From JBAXAB01 sp043718245 (GTDB lineage: Bacteria; Patescibacteriota; Minisyncoccia; Phycocordibacterales; CAIZLB01): DNA of 6,167 nt. The stretch covers positions 1-6,167 of the forward strand of contig JAYSWB010000018.1 in the NCBI GenBank assembly GCA_043718245.1, given 5' to 3'. Below are positions 6,075 through 6,167 of this stretch, piece after piece (the stretch's first letter is position 1; each line of letters begins with the position of its first letter). Made by a program: the position numbers and the translations under genes. The notes under the pieces are model-generated. The model did not search any database and was not told the DNA's origin. It was given only the letters and a program-made list of their open reading frames with translations.

Positions 6075-6167
6075 TGTGTACCCCATTTAGTAGACACTTT
6101 TGAAACCCTCTTCCTACCCCCCTAAGATTTCGCTAAAAGATGATTTCTGTACTCAACAGGAGTCATC
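6075..6167 (-). mobile_element. End of an IS3-family insertion sequence (partial)
   Basis: The segment contains the 3' end of an orfB-like transposase and then a likely terminal inverted repeat beginning TGTGTACCCC (6075) and running through TTTAGTAGACAC to about 6097. A TG at the tip and an ACCCC...GACA style repeat suit the IS3 family, whose ends are 5'-TG...CA-3'. The distance from the orfB stop to the tip is about 47 nt, normal for these elements. The exact tip is uncertain: TG at 6072 or 6077 would also fit. The other end and any target duplication lie outside the window. Confidence 0.6.
6122..6167 (-). CDS. IS3-family transposase OrfB, C-terminal end (partial)
   Basis: The last 14 codons before TAG (6124-6122) read MTPVEYRNHLLAKS. 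The M/L-T/S-P-V-E-Y-R block is the familiar C-terminal end of IS3-family DDE transposase OrfB, just after the rve integrase core, which would lie beyond the window. The first residue shown is only where the window cuts the gene, not its start. The short length limits certainty, but the adjoining terminal-repeat-like sequence supports it. Confidence 0.62.
   Translation of the reverse strand, partial: MTPVEYRNHLLAKS

Noticed and set aside
5882..6097. 71-codon minus-strand open frame between the IS end and parB
   Set aside because: It begins with GTG inside the IS terminal repeat, runs through the terminator, palindrome and parB promoter, overlaps the parB start, and its product resembles nothing known to me.
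1..6167. A novel defence, CRISPR or biosynthetic system
   Set aside because: All long genes belong to known housekeeping families, no spaced direct repeats are seen, and the only accessory element is the IS3-like end.

Overview
The window looks like a piece of bacterial chromosome carrying housekeeping genes, AT-rich and tightly packed, with an insertion-sequence end at its right edge. Five substantial genes can be named from their motifs: an FtsQ-like division protein (partial), serS, dprA, topA and parB. A Patescibacteria (CPR, Parcubacteria-like) origin is my best guess. The reasons are the small compact proteins, very short gaps, few clear Shine-Dalgarno sequences, and an FtsQ-like protein with a Trp-Cys...Cys signature after the POTRA domain that I associate with that group. 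This is inference from recalled families, not a search result. The large ORFs read through cleanly in the standard code, with TAA or TAG stops.

Layout: positions 1-1714 form a minus-strand unit. serS comes first (1714 down to 452), followed immediately by the ftsQ-like gene, which begins right after the serS stop and runs off the left edge. A 55-bp AT-rich divergent intergenic region (1715-1769) separates this from a plus-strand pair, dprA (1770-2705) and topA (2720-4891), only 14 bp apart. topA converges with parB (minus, 5892-4897) across a gap of just 5 bp.

The region upstream of parB (5893-6121) is the only non-coding stretch of any size. Going away from the gene it holds a good promoter whose -10 lies only 9 nt from the ATG, an inverted repeat around the -35, a 16-bp perfect palindrome, and a strong minus-strand intrinsic terminator. 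Beyond these come a short open tail that may be the 3' end of an interrupted gene, then the terminal repeat and orfB C-terminus of an IS3-family element that continues past the window.

Functionally the genes cover translation (SerRS), cell division (FtsQ-like), handling of incoming single-stranded DNA (DprA), relaxation of negative supercoils (TopA) and chromosome segregation (ParB). No new multi-gene system is visible. The most interesting material is regulatory: possible leaderless transcription of parB and serS, the parS-like palindrome next to parB, and the IS insertion point. There is no CRISPR array, tRNA or rRNA that I can recognise.
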